Shown piece by piece: positions 8,896-16,338 of a DNA stretch of 64,000 nucleotides. A program made the position numbers and the translations under genes. Position 1 is the first letter of the stretch, and every line of letters begins with the position of its first letter. Origin of the DNA: Pseudomonadota bacterium (GTDB lineage Bacteria > Bdellovibrionota > Bacteriovoracia > Bacteriovoracales > Bacteriovoracaceae); the NCBI GenBank assembly GCA_027487685.1, contig JAIYDC010000138.1, forward strand, positions 1-64,000, in the 5' to 3' direction. The notes under the pieces are model-generated. The model saw only the letters and a list, made by a program, of their open reading frames with translations, was not told the DNA's origin and searched no databases.

Positions 8896-9684
8896 CTAGA
8901 TGCCTTTAAAATTTGCTTTTCGCTTTTCCAAGAAGGCGCTGACACCTTCCTTGTAGTCCTGGGAGAAGCCCAGGAATCGTTGTACATATTTCTCCCGGTC
9001 CAAAACGTCACCGAGTTCTTTTTCGTTGGCATGCTGAAAATTACGCTTCACCATCTTGACTGAGAGTGGAGCTAACTTATTGATCTCCTGTGCTAGGACT
9101 AGGGCCTCATCCAGAGGACTTTCAGCTATCCTATTAATGAAATTATACTCCAGCATGGACTCTGAGAGAAGGGGCTTTCCGAGGAGCGCAAATTCGACGG
9201 CTTTTGTGTACCCCATTTGTCTAACCAGCATAAAACTCAGTCCCGCGTCAGGTGCCAGACCAATCTGGCAAAATCCTGTAATAAACCGCACTCCCGGTGC
9301 AGCGACCTTCAGGTCGCAGGCCAGGGCCACGGAAAGGCCTGCACCAGCACAGACGCCGTTAATCGCGGCGATGACAAGTTTCTCCGACATCCGGATCGCC
9401 TCAATGAGAGGGTTCCACTCCGTTTCGATGGTATGACCAATGTCTACTGGTCCTTTCGAAGCGTCCACGCTGCGATCATTCAGGTCCTGCCCTGAGCAGA
9501 AGGCCTTGCCCTCTGACGTCAGAACGATCGAGCGGACAGTCGTGTCCCTGTTGGCCTCTCGGATTCCTGAGATGATGTCGAGCTTCCCTTGGATATTGAG
9601 AGCGTTGTACACCTGTGGGCGGTTAATAGTAATGACAGCGGTGCCATCAGCGGCATGGTACTTAATCGTTTCAAAGGTCTTCAT
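8896..9684 (-). CDS. Enoyl-CoA hydratase/isomerase, PaaG-like
   Basis: Crotonase-fold protein of 262 residues. In phenylacetate catabolism PaaG isomerises 1,2-epoxyphenylacetyl-CoA to the oxepin. Visible features: FCSGQDLNDRSV near residues 60-75, the oxyanion-hole segment INGVCAGAGLSVALACDL, and IGLAPDAGLSFMLVRQMG, where Asp replaces the hydratase Glu as is usual in PaaG and other isomerases. The C-terminus has the typical FQHANEKELGDVLDREKYVQRFLGFSQDYKEG trimer helix. Its ATG overlaps the stop of the preceding lipoprotein gene as ATGA, and the PaaA-like gene follows 13 bases downstream. Confidence 0.85.
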   Translation of the reverse strand: MKTFETIKYHAADGTAVITINRPQVYNALNIQGKLDIISGIREANRDTTVRSIVLTSEGKAFCSGQDLNDRSVDASKGPVDIGHTIETEWNPLIEAIRMSEKLVIAAINGVCAGAGLSVALACDLKVAAPGVRFITGFCQIGLAPDAGLSFMLVRQMGYTKAVEFALLGKPLLSESMLEYNFINRIAESPLDEALVLAQEINKLAPLSVKMVKRNFQHANEKELGDVLDREKYVQRFLGFSQDYKEGVSAFLEKRKANFKGI

Positions 9685-10025
9685 TGAATCCCCGGTATGA
9701 AATTGACGGGTTTAATTATTTCTTCTGGTTTCCCGCTCGCGGGCCTTGGGTAAATCGCGGCCCGGAGCTGACCTGTAACGCAAGCCTCGAGGTTTCGATC
9801 CAGGGGAATAGTGCTCGATAGAATCTTCGGAGATCCTGCTCGTCCTTGGGGGTCGATAGTTAGCTGGACTTGCATATTTCCTGAGAGCCGCTGAGTGAAT
9901 GTGTCACTTTCCTCATAGCACTGCTTTATCTTCCGATCGAGGTTTGCAAGCCCTGGGTCATTTGTATCCGAACTCGCGCATCCGAGGAGAGGGGCAAGAA
10001 TCAGGCTTAGACTAGTTCCCTTCAT
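9681..10025 (-). CDS. Lipoprotein with AgmX/TonB-C-like domain inside the Paa-type operon
   Basis: A 114-residue lipoprotein: signal peptide ending in LAPLLGC (lipobox Leu-Leu-Gly-Cys), a short linker, then a domain with LDRKIKQCYEE and VQLTIDPQGRAGSPKILSS...LEACVTGQLRAAIYPRP, the pattern of the AgmX/PglI or TonB C-terminal fold of myxobacterial and related deltaproteobacterial envelope proteins. The frame extends to 10169, but ATG at 10025 begins the signal peptide. The gene overlaps PaaF by 14 bases and PaaG by four, so it is firmly embedded in the catabolic operon. Why an envelope protein is co-translated with crotonases is unexplained; no function is known to me. Confidence 0.72.
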   Translation of the reverse strand: MKGTSLSLILAPLLGCASSDTNDPGLANLDRKIKQCYEESDTFTQRLSGNMQVQLTIDPQGRAGSPKILSSTIPLDRNLEACVTGQLRAAIYPRPASGKPEEIIKPVNFIPGIQ

Positions 10026-10800
10026 ACTTGGGCTCTCGCTTTTCAAGGAATGCACGCATGCCTTCCTTTTGATCCTTGGAGGAGAAGGTGAGGTAGAAGT
10101 TACGCCGCTCATACTCCATGCCATCCTTGAGCGAGGTCTCGAAAGAAATGTTGACGGCTTCCTTGGCAAGTCTCACTGCAACTGGCGCGCGGTTAGCAAT
10201 GATCTTCGCGACCTCAAAGGTTTCTTGAAGGAGAGTCTCCGCTGGGACAACTCGCGCCACCAGACCCGCGCTTTCCGCTTCATAGGCGTCCATCATCTCG
10301 CCGGTAAGGACGGCAAGCATCGCCTTTGACTTTCCTATGGCACGAGTCAGACGCTGGGTGCCCCCGGCACCTGGGATGGTACCGATCTTGATCTCTGGCT
10401 GACCAAAGCGGGCACTGTCGCCGGCAATGATAAAATCGCAGGACATCGCTAACTCACAGCCGCCACCGAGGGCGAAGCCATTGACTGCTGCGATCACCGG
10501 CTTCGTGATAAGTGCAAGCTGCTTCCAAGTCCTGAAACGGTTATCGTTGATCTGATCGATGGGGGTCGCCTCCACCATCTGACCGATGTCTGCGCCGGCC
10601 GCGAAGGCACGGTCGTTCCCGGTCAGGATGACCACGCGCACGTCCCGGTCGTCCTCAAGCATGAAGAGCGCTTCGACGACTTCGCCCATGAGGTCCGTCG
10701 AAAGTGCGTTTAAAACCTTCGGGCGGTTCAACTGAACAAGGGCAATGTGTTGGTGGTCACGGTAGTTTTTAGTGACGAGGATATTGTCGAAAGTTTTCAT
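10012..10800 (-). CDS. Enoyl-CoA hydratase, PaaF/crotonase-like
   Basis: Hydration of a 2,3-enoyl-CoA; in the Paa pathway PaaF acts on 2,3-dehydroadipyl-CoA. The product is 262 residues and both catalytic Glu of classical crotonase are visible, in GFALGGGCELAM and in FGQPEIKIGTIPGAGG, together with the oxyanion-hole segment AFAAGADIGQM. The frame runs on to 10869 but ATG at 10800 begins the conserved family N-terminus (MKTFDNILVTKNYR). It follows the EthD-like gene by one base and overlaps the lipoprotein gene by 14 bases. Crotonase identity is firm; the PaaF assignment rests on operon context. Confidence 0.88.
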   Translation of the reverse strand: MKTFDNILVTKNYRDHQHIALVQLNRPKVLNALSTDLMGEVVEALFMLEDDRDVRVVILTGNDRAFAAGADIGQMVEATPIDQINDNRFRTWKQLALITKPVIAAVNGFALGGGCELAMSCDFIIAGDSARFGQPEIKIGTIPGAGGTQRLTRAIGKSKAMLAVLTGEMMDAYEAESAGLVARVVPAETLLQETFEVAKIIANRAPVAVRLAKEAVNISFETSLKDGMEYERRNFYLTFSSKDQKEGMRAFLEKREPKYEGN

Positions 10801-10801
10801 G

Positions 10802-11119
10802 CTAGTCCCTGAGGATGATCTCTTCGGCGAAATGGACAGACACGAGGTCCCCAAACGTCTTAACCGCATCCTTTCCTGACTCCATCATCTCTGGCGTCTT
10901 CATGGCCGCTTTCCAGGCATCCTTTGAGTCGAACACCATCTCTACAACTTGCTGTAAATGAGAAGCCCCTGTGGGGCCCCCGAAGACTCTATTCACACGG
11001 ACCTCCCGGATTCCAGGAATCCTGAGGCAGATTGGGGTATGAATGTTCTTGAAATGCTCTTCGAGTTCGGCCCGATGGACCTCATCAAAGGCCTTGTAAA
11101 CGGCTATGACTTTATACAC
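10802..11119 (-). CDS. EthD-domain small protein
   Basis: A 105-residue ferredoxin-like (dimeric alpha+beta barrel) protein of the EthD family: MYKVIAVYK opening strand, EHFKNIHTPICLRIPGIREVRVNRV with the conserved His of the family, and a C-terminal VHFAEEIIL strand. EthD-like proteins occur with oxygenases and aromatic or ether degradation genes, but their chemistry is mostly unknown. It is the first gene of the minus-strand Paa-type operon, one base before PaaF, so its promoter should lie in 11120-11231, which I see no other feature in. Role inferred only as accessory to the pathway. Confidence 0.78.
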   Translation of the reverse strand: MYKVIAVYKAFDEVHRAELEEHFKNIHTPICLRIPGIREVRVNRVFGGPTGASHLQQVVEMVFDSKDAWKAAMKTPEMMESGKDAVKTFGDLVSVHFAEEIILRD

Positions 11120-11231
11120 AATTGCTCCCTGTGTCGTGATTCCAGTAAAGATGGGTCAACGATAGCTAGGAAGAGGAGCAAATGTCCATCCTGATCGGGG
11201 GTGCTCCTTAAAATATCACGATGAGACCGAG

Positions 11232-11996
11232 TTAGCCGAAGCGGCCTTCAATATAAGCGGCCGTCCGCTGCTCTTTCGGAGCGTTAAAGACCTGGGTTGT
11301 TTCACCCATCTCCACCAATTCTCCCATGTACATGAAGATTGTTTCGTCGGAGACACGCTTGGCCTGGTTCATGGAATGAGTCACAATGATGATCGAGTAA
11401 TCTTTCCGCAAGTCCCGGATAAGTCCTTCGATCGCTTCGATGCCTGCTGGATCGAGCGCTGAACACGGTTCATCAAGAAGAAGAAGCTTAGGCTTAAGGG
11501 GAAGAAGTCGCGCAATGCATAGCCTTTGTTGCTTTTCGAGCGAAAGACTGAGTGCCTGGCGGTTAAGCTGCGACTTCAGGTCTTCCCAGAGTCCGACGCG
11601 CTTCAATGATGACTCCACCATCTGGTCGAGGTCACTCGACTTCACGCTTTTCAAATGGGTGCGGGCGCCGAAGACGACGTTTTCATAAATCGTCAGCGGG
11701 AGCGGGTTGGGCTTTTGGAAAACCATTCCAACTTGTTTGCGCAATTCCGGTAGAGCCACGGAAGGGTGGTAAATGTCCTGACCAAAGATCTGGATACTCC
11801 CCGCATGGGAGACTTCATTACCTCGTTCGTTAACCCGATTGAGGCACTTCAGGAAAGTACTCTTGCCGCAGCCGGAAGGGCCGATGAGGGCAGTGATCTT
11901 AAACGACTGAATATTGAAGGTCAGGTTGTTCAGGGCCTGGAAGTTTCCGTACCAGAAGCTGAATTCGTTGGTGTTAACGACGTAGTTTCTATTCAT
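11232..11996 (-). CDS. pstB: Phosphate ABC transporter ATPase PstB, copy 1 (degenerate signature motif)
   Basis: ATP-binding subunit of the Pst phosphate importer, 254 residues. Walker A GPSGCGKST (39-47), Q-loop Gln94 in GMVFQKPNPLP, Walker B LLLLDEPCSALDP with Glu176, and H-loop His207 in VTHSMNQAKR are all intact. The ABC signature is not: the position of LSGGQQQR reads LSLEKQQR (151-158), so the two glycines that contact ATP gamma-phosphate are lost. The neighbouring PstB copy 2 has the opposite pattern, which suggests a heterodimer (see findings). It is the last gene of pstS-C-A-B2-B1, three bases after copy 2; no phoU follows here. Confidence 0.93.
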   Translation of the reverse strand: MNRNYVVNTNEFSFWYGNFQALNNLTFNIQSFKITALIGPSGCGKSTFLKCLNRVNERGNEVSHAGSIQIFGQDIYHPSVALPELRKQVGMVFQKPNPLPLTIYENVVFGARTHLKSVKSSDLDQMVESSLKRVGLWEDLKSQLNRQALSLSLEKQQRLCIARLLPLKPKLLLLDEPCSALDPAGIEAIEGLIRDLRKDYSIIIVTHSMNQAKRVSDETIFMYMGELVEMGETTQVFNAPKEQRTAAYIEGRFG

Positions 11997-11999
11997 AAC

Positions 12000-12755
12000 T
12001 TACCCGAATAACCCTTCAATGTAATCCTTGGTCCGTGAGTCCCGGGTCTCTCCACCGAAGAGGCGCTCGTTGCGGTCAAGGTCAAGGACCTGTCCGTGGA
12101 GCATCATCGCCGTGCGGTCGCCGAGGCGTTTGGCCTGATTGATAACATTCGTGACCATCACAATAGTCATATTCTTTTTAAGTTCGTGGAGGACAGCTTC
12201 GATCTTCATGGTCGTGACCGGGTCAATAGCGATAGAAAACTCGTCAAGACAGAGGACTTCCGGGTGATGGGATAGGGCGCGGGCGATGGTCAGGCGCTGC
12301 TGCTGACCGCCGGAGAGCTTCGTTGCAAGCGTGTTAAGTCTGTCCTTCACCTCGTCCCAAAGGGCCGCCTTCCTGAGGCAGTCTTCCATGATGCTATCGA
12401 GCTCAGCTTCGTTCCCGCAGCCTGCCATCCGAGGAGCAAAGGTCACGTTTTCTTTGATCGTCATTGGCAGCCCAACCGGAAGGGGTGAGACCATTCCAAT
12501 GCGCCGACGAAGAAAAGTCGAGTCTTCGTCTTTATAAATGCTTTCGCCGTCGAGGAGGATGTCGCCTTTGAGCCGGACCTCATTGTTGAAGTCCGTCATC
12601 CGGTTAAGCGCTTTTAGGAGGGAGCTCTTACCGGAGTTTGCCGGGCCAATAATGGCGAGAACTTCGTTTTGGTAAACATCGAGACTGAGATTTTCGATGA
12701 TTGTCTTGTTTCCATAGCCAAGGGTTAAGCCCTTGATTTCGATTTTCTTTTTCAT
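12000..12755 (-). CDS. pstB: Phosphate ABC transporter ATPase PstB, copy 2 (Q-loop and H-loop degenerate)
   Basis: Second PstB-type ATPase, 251 residues from ATG at 12755. This start has GAGGAA nine bases upstream; an ATG at 12764 lies directly on that site. Walker A GPANSGKSS (37-45), an intact signature LSGGQQQR (147-154) and Walker B CLDEF with Glu172 are present. The Q-loop reads GMVSPLPVGLP, with Pro91 where PstB has Gln, and the switch His is Asn203 (VTNVINQAKR). Alone it would be a poor ATPase. Its gene begins two bases after the pstA stop and precedes copy 1. The divergence from PstB is well beyond normal ortholog variation, so it is a paralogue retained for pairing, not a recent duplicate. 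Confidence 0.9.
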   Translation of the reverse strand: MKKKIEIKGLTLGYGNKTIIENLSLDVYQNEVLAIIGPANSGKSSLLKALNRMTDFNNEVRLKGDILLDGESIYKDEDSTFLRRRIGMVSPLPVGLPMTIKENVTFAPRMAGCGNEAELDSIMEDCLRKAALWDEVKDRLNTLATKLSGGQQQRLTIARALSHHPEVLCLDEFSIAIDPVTTMKIEAVLHELKKNMTIVMVTNVINQAKRLGDRTAMMLHGQVLDLDRNERLFGGETRDSRTKDYIEGLFG

Positions 12756-12757
12756 GC

Positions 12758-13627
12758 TTACCATTTCCTCTTCGTCCGAAAATAACTCCGGAGTACGACG
12801 GAGATTGAGTTCACCGAAAGAATGAGAAGGATTAATACCAGCGCCGTTGCGTAGGGGTAAGCTTCAGGCATGCCGACAACTTGGGTCGATATGGTGAAGA
12901 GGTGCATTGATAGGGACATGCACTGATCAAATACGCTCTGAGGAAGAAAAGGGAGATAGAAGGCCACTCCGGTGAAGAGAATCGCCGCCGTCTCACCTGC
13001 TGAGCGTCCTACGGAGAAAACGAGACCGGTGAGAATGCCTGGAAGAGAATTCGGAAGGACGATATAGCGGATGGTCTGAAGCTTACTGGCCCCAACATTC
13101 CAGCTCGCCTCACGGTAAGAGTGGGGAACTGCCTTGAGGGATTCAAGGGTTGAAGTGATGATCACCGGCAAGTTCATCACGGCCAGAGTAAAGGAGGCGG
13201 CGAGTATGCTGGTGCCCATGTTCAGAAAGAGAACAAAGGCGCCGAGTCCGAAGAGGGCGTGAACGATACTTGGTACGCCGGCGAGGTTCAGGATCGCGAG
13301 ACGGATGAGGCGTGTGAGTGCACTGTCGGAGGCATACTCTGAAAGATAGATAGCGGCGACAACGCCCAGGGGACACGACACAAGGACACTAATGATGACT
13401 AACCAGAAGGTTCCGATGATGGTGGGGAAAATTCCGCCGGCCGTCATCCCCTGAACTGGATCCTGAAGCAGAAAGTCCAGGGAAAGGGCCGGTAAGCCCT
13501 TAATGAAAAGCCAAAACATAATCACCAGGGCGGGCAAGAAGAGAAAGAAAGTAATGGTGCTTAGGAGGTTGCGAAAGCGTCGCTCTTTAATTTCTTTTTT
13601 AAGGAGATGGATGCTCGGGTGGAACAT
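12758..13627 (-). CDS. pstA: Phosphate ABC transporter permease PstA
   Basis: Inner-membrane permease of the Pst importer, 289 residues. An N-terminal membrane helix (FRNLLSTITFFLFLPALVIMFWLF) is followed by TAGGIFPTIIGTFWLVIISVLVSCPLGVVAAIYLSEYA, typical of PstA, and the EAA cytoplasmic loop YREASWNVGASKLQTIRYIVLPNSLPGILTG that docks the ATPase. Five further hydrophobic segments reach a basic C-terminus (SYFRTKRKW). It starts two bases after pstC ends and is followed by PstB copy 2. The single EAA loop must accommodate an asymmetric ATPase pair. Confidence 0.95.
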   Translation of the reverse strand: MFHPSIHLLKKEIKERRFRNLLSTITFFLFLPALVIMFWLFIKGLPALSLDFLLQDPVQGMTAGGIFPTIIGTFWLVIISVLVSCPLGVVAAIYLSEYASDSALTRLIRLAILNLAGVPSIVHALFGLGAFVLFLNMGTSILAASFTLAVMNLPVIITSTLESLKAVPHSYREASWNVGASKLQTIRYIVLPNSLPGILTGLVFSVGRSAGETAAILFTGVAFYLPFLPQSVFDQCMSLSMHLFTISTQVVGMPEAYPYATALVLILLILSVNSISVVLRSYFRTKRKW

Positions 13628-13629
13628 AG

Positions 13630-14562
13630 TTACTTCCTTCTGCCTCTGATGAGGTAGTCCGCTGTAATGTTCACGGCAAATGAAAGAGTGAAGAGGACAA
13701 GGCCAATGGCGAAGAGGGCCTGGTAGTGTTCGCCACCCTTTGGCGATTCGCCGAGCTCGGCCGCGATCGTCGCGGTCAACGTCCGCGCCGGATCAAAGAG
13801 ACTTTTCGGGATCTGGATTGAGTGGCCGGTGGCCATAAGAACTGCCATCGTTTCGCCGAGGGCACGGCCTACTCCGAGGAGGGCCGCTGCCATGAGACCA
13901 TTTTTCGCAGCCGGGAGAAGGACGCGGGTGGCGACTTCCCATTTCGTGGCACCCATCGCCTCTGCGGCTTCACGGTAAGTCTCGGGCACCGCCCGAAGCG
14001 CGTCTTCGCCGACAGATACAATAAGCGGCAGCGACATCAAAGCTAAAATAATCGAAGCGTTAAGCACGTTGAGTCCGATCGGAACTTTAAAGACGTTGAT
14101 AATCAGCGGGTTGATCATCATGATGGCAACAAAGCCCCAAACCACAGATGGTATGGCGGCCAGGAACTCGATGAGGATCTTATAGATCTCGCGCATCCGG
14201 GGGCTGCAGAATTCGGAGATGTAGAAGGCGCAGGCAAGACCCAAAGGAACAGCGATTAGCATGGAGAGCACACTCACGCAGACAGTTCCTACTATGAGTG
14301 TCACGATGCCGTAACTGATCTTGCTAACGGAAGCTGGGTTCCAGGAAGTGGAACCGAAGAACTCCATGAATTCGAATCTTCCGATAAGGAAAGGATACGA
14401 CTCTCTCAGAATGAAGAAGAGGATCGCGGCGATCAAGACGATGGAGCTGTAGCCCCCCGCCTTGATAATGAACTCAATCACCCTTTCGGACGTTGGTTTA
14501 CTTCTTTTCTTTTGCCGCCACTCCATCGCCACCGGAGCTGCTTCCATTGACTTGATCTGCAT
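13630..14562 (-). CDS. pstC: Phosphate ABC transporter permease PstC
   Basis: Inner-membrane permease partner of PstA, 310 residues from ATG at 14562; the frame extends to 14694 inside pstS but the internal ATG lies four bases after the pstS stop and gives the expected N-terminus. A cytoplasmic Lys/Arg-rich leader precedes the first helix (IIKAGGYSSIVLIAAILFFIL). The EAA loop is YREAAEAMGATKWEVATRVLLPAAKNGLMAA, and GRALGETMAVLMATGH is characteristic of PstC. PstC lies between pstS and pstA as in most Pst operons. Confidence 0.95.
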   Translation of the reverse strand: MQIKSMEAAPVAMEWRQKKRSKPTSERVIEFIIKAGGYSSIVLIAAILFFILRESYPFLIGRFEFMEFFGSTSWNPASVSKISYGIVTLIVGTVCVSVLSMLIAVPLGLACAFYISEFCSPRMREIYKILIEFLAAIPSVVWGFVAIMMINPLIINVFKVPIGLNVLNASIILALMSLPLIVSVGEDALRAVPETYREAAEAMGATKWEVATRVLLPAAKNGLMAAALLGVGRALGETMAVLMATGHSIQIPKSLFDPARTLTATIAAELGESPKGGEHYQALFAIGLVLFTLSFAVNITADYLIRGRRK

Positions 14563-14566
14563 AGAA

Positions 14567-15424
14567 TTACTTCTTTGGTACGGGTACGTAACCAGATTTG
14601 ATGATGATCTCTTGGGCAGCGGCCGTGTTAGTCCAGTCCATGTAAGCTTTAACTTCAACGGACGGCGTACCAGAGGTGTACATGTAAAGCTCACGAGCGA
14701 TCGGGTAGGTCTTGTCGGTTGCTGTTTCGAGCGAAGGGGTCACACAAGCTGCCTCTTTTGTCTTAGACACACACAAGGACTTAATCCCTTTCGTGAGGTA
14801 GCCCATTCCCGAGTAACCGATCGCGCAGGGTGTTTTTTCAACCAGATCAGCAGCTTCGCGAGAACCGTTCAGGTCCATTGAGCCCATTTTGAAATCCCTA
14901 CCTTCGCCGAGGATTGCCTCCCTGAAGTACTGATAAGTTCCAGAATTAGACTGGCGTGAGATGCGGATAATTTTATTATCCTGGCAGCCTGGAACGACTG
15001 TTCCCGGGCGGACGTCAGACCAGGTTTCGCACTTGCCCCCATCACCGTAGATGCAGGCAATCTCTTCGATGGTAAGACCTGTGAGTGGGTTGGCAGGGTG
15101 AACGAAGACTGCGAGGGCGTCGAGACCGATCACAAATTCCTGAACTTCTTTGCCAGAATTTTTAAGCGCTTGGGCTTTCTCTTCATCTTTAATCTTTCTC
15201 GATGAGTTCGCGATGTCGACAGTCCCATTGATGAGTGCTGCGATTCCCGTACCGGAACCTCCGCCAGAAACAGCGATGGCAACTACTGGTTGAATTTTCT
15301 TGTACTCTTCCGCCCAGGCCTGGGCGAGGTTTACGACCGTATCGGAGCCCTTGTTTTGTATGATTTTGTGTTCACGCTTTGAGCAGCTCACGATAATAGC
15401 AAGAGAGAGAAGAAAAACTTTCAT
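14567..15424 (-). CDS. pstS: Phosphate-binding lipoprotein PstS
   Basis: Periplasmic phosphate receptor, 285 residues. A short lipoprotein signal peptide ends in AIIVSC. The phosphate-binding signatures are visible: NKGSDTVVNLAQAWAEEY, SGGGSGTGIAALINGTVDIANSSR, and SRQSNSGTYQYFREAILG. Four extra Cys (CIYGDGGKC region, near VPGC, TPCAIG, SLCVSKTKEAAC) suggest disulfides. It is the first gene of the operon and so the likely target of phosphate control; a pair of 11-bp-spaced direct repeats sits about 90 bases upstream. Confidence 0.95.
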   Translation of the reverse strand: MKVFLLSLAIIVSCSKREHKIIQNKGSDTVVNLAQAWAEEYKKIQPVVAIAVSGGGSGTGIAALINGTVDIANSSRKIKDEEKAQALKNSGKEVQEFVIGLDALAVFVHPANPLTGLTIEEIACIYGDGGKCETWSDVRPGTVVPGCQDNKIIRISRQSNSGTYQYFREAILGEGRDFKMGSMDLNGSREAADLVEKTPCAIGYSGMGYLTKGIKSLCVSKTKEAACVTPSLETATDKTYPIARELYMYTSGTPSVEVKAYMDWTNTAAAQEIIIKSGYVPVPKK

Positions 15425-15505
15425 CGAGTTTCCTTTATAATTGAATGCAGTCCAAAAGTGGGATGATATTAATGACTGACCTTGAGAAATGCTACTTTTT
15501 GAGCA

Positions 15506-15524
15506 TTCTTAACCGAGTCTTAAC
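15506..15524 (-). promoter_or_regulatory. Candidate Pho-box: direct repeats upstream of pstS
   Basis: On the minus strand GTTAAG-n5-GTTAAG occurs with exactly 11-bp spacing, 82-100 bases before pstS. PhoB/PhoP-family regulators bind direct repeats at about one helical turn. The hexamer differs from the E. coli consensus CTGTCA and is nearer the TTAACA of PhoP-type boxes. The site is shared with the divergent TSUP permease promoter region. Inference from spacing and position only. Confidence 0.4.
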
Positions 15525-15564
15525 GATGACGTGATGCTTCGGGTTGTAAGAATGGAATTTTTTT

Positions 15565-16338
15565 ATGGTTAGTGACGATCTTCTTGTGCTTTGCCTCTCG
15601 GCCTTTGCTGCGGGTTTCATCGATTCTATTGTCGGCGGCGGCGGCATGATTCAGCTACCTGCGCTCCTTCTCACTTTGCCGTCCCATCCCGTTGTAAGCC
15701 TCCTTGCGACCAATAAACTCGTTTCCGTAACTGGGACGGCCGTTTCGGCCTACCGTTATGGCCGGCATATGCCGTATATTCGCCGCATAATCCTGCCGGC
15801 CATCCTCTGCGCCTTTATCTCCTCGTTTTTAGGCGCATGGGTTGTTTCTCTGGTCAAGAGCGAGCTCCTAAGACCATTATTTTTGGTGTTACTTTTCTTG
15901 GTTTTTTTGACGACTATCCGAGGCCAGCACTTCGGGACCGTGGATCATCTGTCTCAAACGGAAGTTCCCCTTTGGAAACCTATGGCAATAGGATCAATTC
16001 TAGGATTCTACGACGGCTTTTTTGGTCCGGGTACAGGAAGCTTTCTTATCCTCGCCTTTGTTGGGCTTCTCAGCATGACCTTCGTCCAGGGATCCGCGTA
16101 CGCCAAAGTGGTTAACCTTACCACCAATCTTGCCGCCCTCTTGCTTTTTGCCTTCCGTACCGAGTTTCAATTTCAATACGCGATACCGATGATCTTGTTT
16201 AATGTGGGAGGTGCCCTACTGGGTGTTCGGTTAGCTCTCCTGAAGGGAAACGATTTTGTACGAGGCTTACTGCGGGCCGTGGTTTTTGCCACCATCCTGA
16301 AGTTAGGTTTTGATGTCGTACGAGACTACCTGTTCTAA
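15565..16338 (+). CDS. TauE/SafE (TSUP) family permease
   Basis: Integral membrane protein of 257 residues with about eight hydrophobic segments in two related halves. FAAGFIDSIVGGGGMIQLPALLL at the N-terminus and GFYDGFFGPGTGSFLILAFVGLL in the middle are the paired TSUP signatures. Family members export or import sulfite, sulfoacetate or other small organic anions; the substrate here cannot be assigned. It is divergent from pstS across 140 bases and its stop codon overlaps the HPPD stop on the other strand (shared CTAA). Confidence 0.88.
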   Translation: MVSDDLLVLCLSAFAAGFIDSIVGGGGMIQLPALLLTLPSHPVVSLLATNKLVSVTGTAVSAYRYGRHMPYIRRIILPAILCAFISSFLGAWVVSLVKSELLRPLFLVLLFLVFLTTIRGQHFGTVDHLSQTEVPLWKPMAIGSILGFYDGFFGPGTGSFLILAFVGLLSMTFVQGSAYAKVVNLTTNLAALLLFAFRTEFQFQYAIPMILFNVGGALLGVRLALLKGNDFVRGLLRAVVFATILKLGFDVVRDYLF

